From contig VICG01000005.1 of assembly GCA_008692225.1 (NCBI GenBank), forward strand, positions 2,592,654 through 2,656,653: a stretch of DNA of 64,000 nucleotides, written 5' to 3'. Shown piece after piece: positions 59,580-64,000 of this stretch. The notes beneath the pieces were generated by a model, which was not told the DNA's origin, did no database searches, and worked only from the letters and a program-made list of their open reading frames with translations. The stretch is from Monilinia fructicola (lineage: Eukaryota; Ascomycota; Leotiomycetes; Helotiales; Sclerotiniaceae). Each line of letters begins with the position of its first letter. The first letter of the stretch is position 1. Made by a program: the position numbers and the translations under genes.

Positions 59580-61683
59580 ACTTTAATACTAATAACTATT
59601 TCTATGAATTTTTTCGCGGCCACACCGGTGGTGGCCTATTTCGACAGGGGGGTGGTGGCCCGCGAAAAATAGTCGAATCGCCACCACCATAATTCATCAA
59701 ATATTGATATAATTTAAAAATTCAAAATCGTAAATTATAAAGCTTTATTCAATCATTTATATATAAAATTCTTTTTAAATTTATCTCAAAAATGAAGGAT
59801 CTGTACGGATTTTAATATATTAGTATTTGGTGGTATATGGGTAAAGCCATTCGACAGGGGGTGGTGGCTGGCCTAACAAAATATTTATTTTAATTCGAAT
59901 TCATTATTATTATAATTAGCTTAAATCTTTATATAAATTAAGAATTTAAAATCTTATATTATAAAGATTTATTTAAATAATTTATATATAAAATTTATTT
60001 TAAATTATTTTAAAGATTAAAGGATTTGTATAAATTTGAATTATTAAGTATATAAAAAATATTAGCTAGAGTATGTGGGTAGTAGTATTTCGAAAAATAT
60101 TACATTTTAAATAATATATTTTATATATTAATATTAATTTAATCTTATATTATAAAATCTAAAAAATACTAATATTCAATTAAAACAAGAAGGGGCTTTA
60201 TAATATTTTTTAAAATCTCAAAATTCGAATTATTTATATAAAAAGGTATAATATATATTTTAAATAAGTGAGCTAATTTGTTCAAACGTAACAAACTACT
60301 ATAGGTACATTTATATTAATCTTATTAGCTTTATTCCATTAGGTATAAGTGGAATTTTCAGGGGGTAATACCTTAGTAAAAAAAAAAGTGTCCTAGTTGT
60401 ATTAATACAATTTGTAATCCTTCGTATATATGCTAGCTTTTGATTATTAAACCTAATACCCTTTACAAAGGACAAAAAAATCTCATTTACGCTAGGATAT
60501 ATAAGTTCGGCTATAAATGGCAGAGTGGGGAATATTTCCTCTATAAAATTCTGAGTGGTTACGTTTGGACACCTCTTTTTCTTTTTAATTTTTAATCTTT
60601 TAAATATATTATTTATTTAAATATTTATATTAATTTATTTAAATATTATATTATTTATTTATTTAAATATTAATATTATTTATTTAAATTTATATTATTT
60701 ATTTTAATATATTATTTATTTATATTATCATTATTTTACTTAGGCGGTTTTAAAAGAGGCATACACAAAAATATAACTTATAATTATTCAACGGAAACCT
60801 TAATATAATTTTATAAATTTATTAATATTATAGATTTAGTATTTTATATTTTCTATAAAACTTTTTATTATAAAACCCAATATAAATATATAATAATATA
60901 ATAAATATATAAATATTAAAAATTTAATAAAAATCAGAGATTTATATAAATATTAAATAGTTAACGAATATTATAATTAAAACTTATCAAATTCTATTAA
61001 ATAATAAAATAAAAGCTAAATTTTAAATGACTAATTTTAGAATTTTAATATCTTTATTAATACTTAAATATATTTAATAAAATAAAAAATATAGGAAAAT
61101 TTACAAGTTTAAAAGAGTAAATTCGCTTATTTGGATTATATAAGCATGTTTTTTTATTAAAAATTTAAATTATTTTACTTTTTATATTAATATATATATT
61201 ATATAATAAATAATATTAAATTCTAAAATTATCTAATAAACTTTAAAAGCTTATATTATATTCTATAATCTCATTTCTTAAATTTATATCTTATTGAATT
61301 TTAAATTAAATATAATAAATTATAAAATTTTCTAAAATCACTACTTTATAATATTATTATTCTTTTCAAAATGATTTTTATAATATAAAAACTTTATAGA
61401 AAGATTTTAAAATACTTAATCTATTATATATATAATTTTATAAGATTATATTACAATTTCGTTAATAATTATAAGTTTTATATTCGCCTATACCTCTTTT
61501 AAAACACGCCCGATATTCATTATTAATATTATTATTAATAATATTTTATTTATATAATTAAGTTTATTAATATATTTTCTTTATTATTATTAAAATTATT
61601 AATAATATTTAATATTTATTAATATTAATATATTAAATATTATATAATATTTAAATAAAGTATTACCTGTAGGTGTAACCACT
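59580..61683. repeat. Subtelomeric tandem unit, copy 1 (interrupted)
   Basis: Unit begins ACTAATAACTATTTCTATGA and contains a GC-rich island (GGCCACACCGGTGGTGGCC, 59618-59636), a second GGTGGTGGC island near 59860, the segment GGACACCTCTTTTTC near 60568 and ends with CTGTAGGTGTAACCACTACT near 61666-61685. A 772-bp inverted-repeat element (60742-61513) is inserted in it; without that the unit is about 1.33 kb. No coding capacity. Confidence 0.7.
60742..61513. mobile_element. TIR element inserted in subtelomeric unit, about 772 bp
   Basis: Inverted termini of about 95 bp: left GGTTTTAAAAGAGGCATACA and right, read inward, GTGTTTTAAAAGAGGTATAG, both continuing through ATAACTTATAATTATT-like sequence. 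The flanking sequence corresponds to contiguous sequence in copy 3 of the subtelomeric unit, so it is an insertion. A target duplication is not certain (TCATTATT is seen close to both ends). No coding capacity. Confidence 0.65.
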
Positions 61684-62532
61684 ACTAATAACTATTCTAT
61701 AGATTTTTTCGCGGGCCACCACCGGTGGTGGCCTATTTTGATAGGGAGGGTGGTGGCCGGCGAAAAATAGTCGAATCGGCTATTACTATAATTCGCTCAA
61801 ATATTGATATAAATTTAAAAATTTAAAATTATATATTATAAAACTTTATTTAAATTATTTATATATAAAATTTATTTTAAATTATTTTTAATATTATAAA
61901 ATTATACGAATTTTTAAATATATTAAAAATTAAAGAATTTATACATATTTTAATATATTAGTATTTTGATAGGTATATAAAGGTAAAGCTATTTTAATAA
62001 AGAAGGTAATAGTTTAATAAAATATTTATTTTTATTTGAATTTATTATTATTTTTAATTAACTAAAATTTTTATATAAATTAAAAATTTAAAATCTTATA
62101 TTATCAAAATTTATATTATAAAAGTTTATTAAAATAATTTATATTTAAAATTTATTTTAAATTATCTTAAATATTAAAGAATCTGTATAAGTTTGATTAT
62201 TAAATTAGAAAAATAATTAGCTATAATAATATAAAGTAGTAAAATTCTAAAAAATATATTATTTCAAATATTATTCTTAATATATTTATATTAATTTGAT
62301 TTTATATTATAAAAATCTAAAAAAACTAATATCGAATTAAAATAACTAAAAAGCTTTATAATATTTTTCAAAATCTCAAAATCTGAATTATTTATTATAA
62401 AGGTATAATATATATTTTAAAATAAATAAACTAATTTGTTTAAATATAATAAACTATTGTAAGTATATTTATATTGATTTTATTAGCTTAATTTATTAAA
62501 TATAAATGAAACTTTCAAGGAATAATACTCTA
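61684..62532. repeat. Subtelomeric tandem unit, copy 2 (3'-truncated)
   Basis: Homologous to copy 1 from ACTAATAACTATTCTATAGA, retaining most of the first GC island (CCACCACCGGTGGTGGCC, 61717-61734) but with the second island decayed to TA-rich sequence. It stops at GGAATAATACTCTAATAATT, where the start of copy 3 is joined, so the distal 0.4 kb of the unit is missing. Confidence 0.7.
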
Positions 62533-63783
62533 ATAATTATTTTATAGATTTTTTCGGGGTAATAATAATAGTTCATTTTGATAAAAGAAAAATAATTTAC
62601 AAAAAATAATTAAATTGAGGCTTATTATTATAATTTGCTTAAATATTAATATAATTTAAAAATTTAAAATTGTATATTATAAAGCTTTATTTAAATTTTT
62701 TATATATAAAATTTATTTTAAATTATCTTTCAAAAATTAAAGGAATCTTGTACAGATTTTAATATATTAGTATTTTAATAGCATATATAGGGTAAAGCTA
62801 TTTTGATAGAAGGGGGTAATGGCTTTAATAAAATATTTATTTTTATTCAAATTTATTATTATTTTAATTAACTTGAAATCTTTATATAAATTAAAAATTT
62901 AAAATACTATATATTATAAGATTTATTTAAATATATTTATATATATATAATTTATTTTAAATTATCTTTAAAAATTAAAGGATCTTATATTAGTTTGAAT
63001 TATTAAGTTATATAAAAATAATTAGTTAAAATAATATAAAATAATATATTTCGAAAAATAATATATAATAATATTTTGAAAAATATTTACATTTTAAATT
63101 ATATTTTTTATATATTAATATTAATTTAATCTTTATATTATAAAAATTTAAAAAAAGCTGATAATATTAAATTAAAATAAACAAAAGGGCTTTTTATAAT
63201 ATTTTTTAAAATTTCAAAATTTGAAATTATTTATTATAAAAATATAATATATATTTTAAAATAAATAAACTAATTTGTTTAAATATAACAAATTATTGTA
63301 GGTACATTTATACTTGATTTTATTAATTTAATTTTATTAAGGTATAAATAAAACTTTTAAAGAGTAATACTCTAAGTAAAAGATAAAGGTATTTTAATTA
63401 TATTAAATTAATAATACAATTTGTAATTTTTTGTATATATATTAATTTTTAATTTGTTAAACCCAATATCCTCTAACAAAAAATACGAAAAAGTCTTATT
63501 TTATGTTAATATATATAAATTTGATTATAAATAGTAAAGTAGGAAATATTTAACCTCGGTAAAAATATTCGAATGATGACATTTGAACACCTCTTTTTTT
63601 TTTGGAAATTTTTAATTTTTCAAATATTACTTATTTTAATATTATTTTAATTTATAATCATTATTTATTATATTAATATTATTATTAATAATATTTTATT
63701 TTTATAATTAAAGTTATTATAATATTTTTTTATTATTATTATAATTATAATAATATTTTATATTATATAATATTTAAATGAAA
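62533..63783. repeat. Subtelomeric tandem unit, copy 3 (strongly AT-decayed)
   Basis: Homologous over its whole length to copy 1, but almost all C and G in the first island are replaced (GGTAATAATAATAGTTCATT). It includes the segment GAACACCTCTTTTTTTTTT near 63590. It runs into the CCCGTAGGGGTAACC motifs beside the telomere. Confidence 0.7.
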
Positions 63784-63789
63784 GCATTA

Positions 63790-63855
63790 ACCCCGTAGGG
63801 GTAACCGCTACGGGATTGGGAAAAGAAAACATCCCCCGTAGGGTAACCGCTATAC
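63790..63855. repeat. CCCGTAGGGGTAACCGC repeat at the telomere junction
   Basis: Two copies of CCCGTAGGGGTAACCGC-type sequence about 20 bp apart; the first ends in CTACGGG and can fold back on CCCGTAG. A mutated form (CTGTAGGTGTAACCACTACT) is at 61666-61685, at the end of copy 1, so the motif is part of the repeated subtelomeric unit. Confidence 0.75.
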
Positions 63856-63867
63856 CTATTTTAAAAT

Positions 63868-63988
63868 AAGGGTTAGGTTAGGTTAGGGTTAGGGTTAGGG
63901 TTAGGGTTGGGTTAGGGTTAGGGTTAGGGTTAGGGTTAGGGTTAGGTTAGGGTTAGGGTTAGGGTTAGGGTTAGGTTAGGGTTAGGTT
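63868..63988 (+). repeat. Chromosome-end telomere, TTAGGG repeats
   Basis: About 120 bp of TTAGGG with scattered TTAGG and TTGGG variants, G-rich strand running towards the right end of the window, as expected for a right chromosome end. Confidence 0.95.
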
Positions 63989-64000
63989 ATCTCTCTCTCT

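Noticed and set aside
59580..63783. Second retrotransposon in the AT-rich subtelomere
   Set aside because: No reverse transcriptase, integrase or LTR pair visible; the repetition is explained by tandem units and an inverted-repeat insertion.

Overview
The window looks like a subtelomeric chromosome end of a filamentous ascomycete. Genes are separated by 0.4-2.4 kb, introns are short (about 50-300 bp) with fungal splice sites and CTAAT-type branch points, and AT-rich blocks with C-to-T decay (RIP-like) surround mobile elements. The last 120 bases are a TTAGGG telomere. Gene content (lipoxygenase, Rds1-type ferritin-like protein, histidine acid phosphatase, Ala/Ser-rich KDEL protein, Doa10) suggests Leotiomycetes, perhaps Sclerotiniaceae; the genus is an inference.

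Layout: 1-4.3 kb holds simple repeats and no convincing gene. 4.3-6.8 kb is an amino-acid/GABA-type permease (minus), divergent from an isochorismatase-fold amide hydrolase at 9.0-11.0 kb. A kelch-propeller gene follows at 12.4 kb. At 14.1-16.0 kb lies a terminal-inverted-repeat element that carries an internal telomere-like tract and a 300-bp TTA microsatellite. 16.3-24.3 kb has a RING-finger gene, a 159-residue unknown, a Ser/Ala/Gln-rich single-pass membrane protein and two small unknowns. 25-31.7 kb has the ferritin-like secreted protein and a 1.5-thousand-residue Ala/Ser-rich repeat protein ending in KDEL. Two Harbinger-like MITEs at 32.7-33.8 kb sit upstream of the Doa10/SSM4 ubiquitin ligase (35.4-40.7 kb). 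A histidine acid phosphatase and a lipoxygenase converge at 41.6-46.0 kb. A second copy of the telomere-bearing element, in opposite orientation, is at 46.6-47.8 kb. 50-52.9 kb holds a broken unknown gene and a broken lectin-like gene. From 55.8 kb to the telomere there are nested small inverted-repeat elements, a retrotransposon gag relic and a tandem subtelomeric repeat in increasing states of C-to-T decay.

Two results stand out. First, two copies of an apparently non-autonomous DNA element, each with about 95-bp terminal inverted repeats that are themselves palindromic, 8-bp target duplications, an internal TTAGGG tract and a giant TTA array. Second, at least ten single-base frame breaks, nearly all in homopolymers and mostly +1, in genes that otherwise read perfectly, including three in the conserved Doa10 gene. 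Together with a terminal ATCTCTCTC that resembles the start of a long-read hairpin adapter, this points to residual sequencing error for many of them. The broken genes near 50-52 kb may be true pseudogenes.

Functionally, the permease and hydrolase could form a nitrogen-scavenging pair. Doa10, the RING protein and the KDEL protein relate to ubiquitination or the endoplasmic reticulum. The ferritin-like protein and the phosphatase carry apparent secretion signals. No multi-gene biosynthetic cluster is evident.
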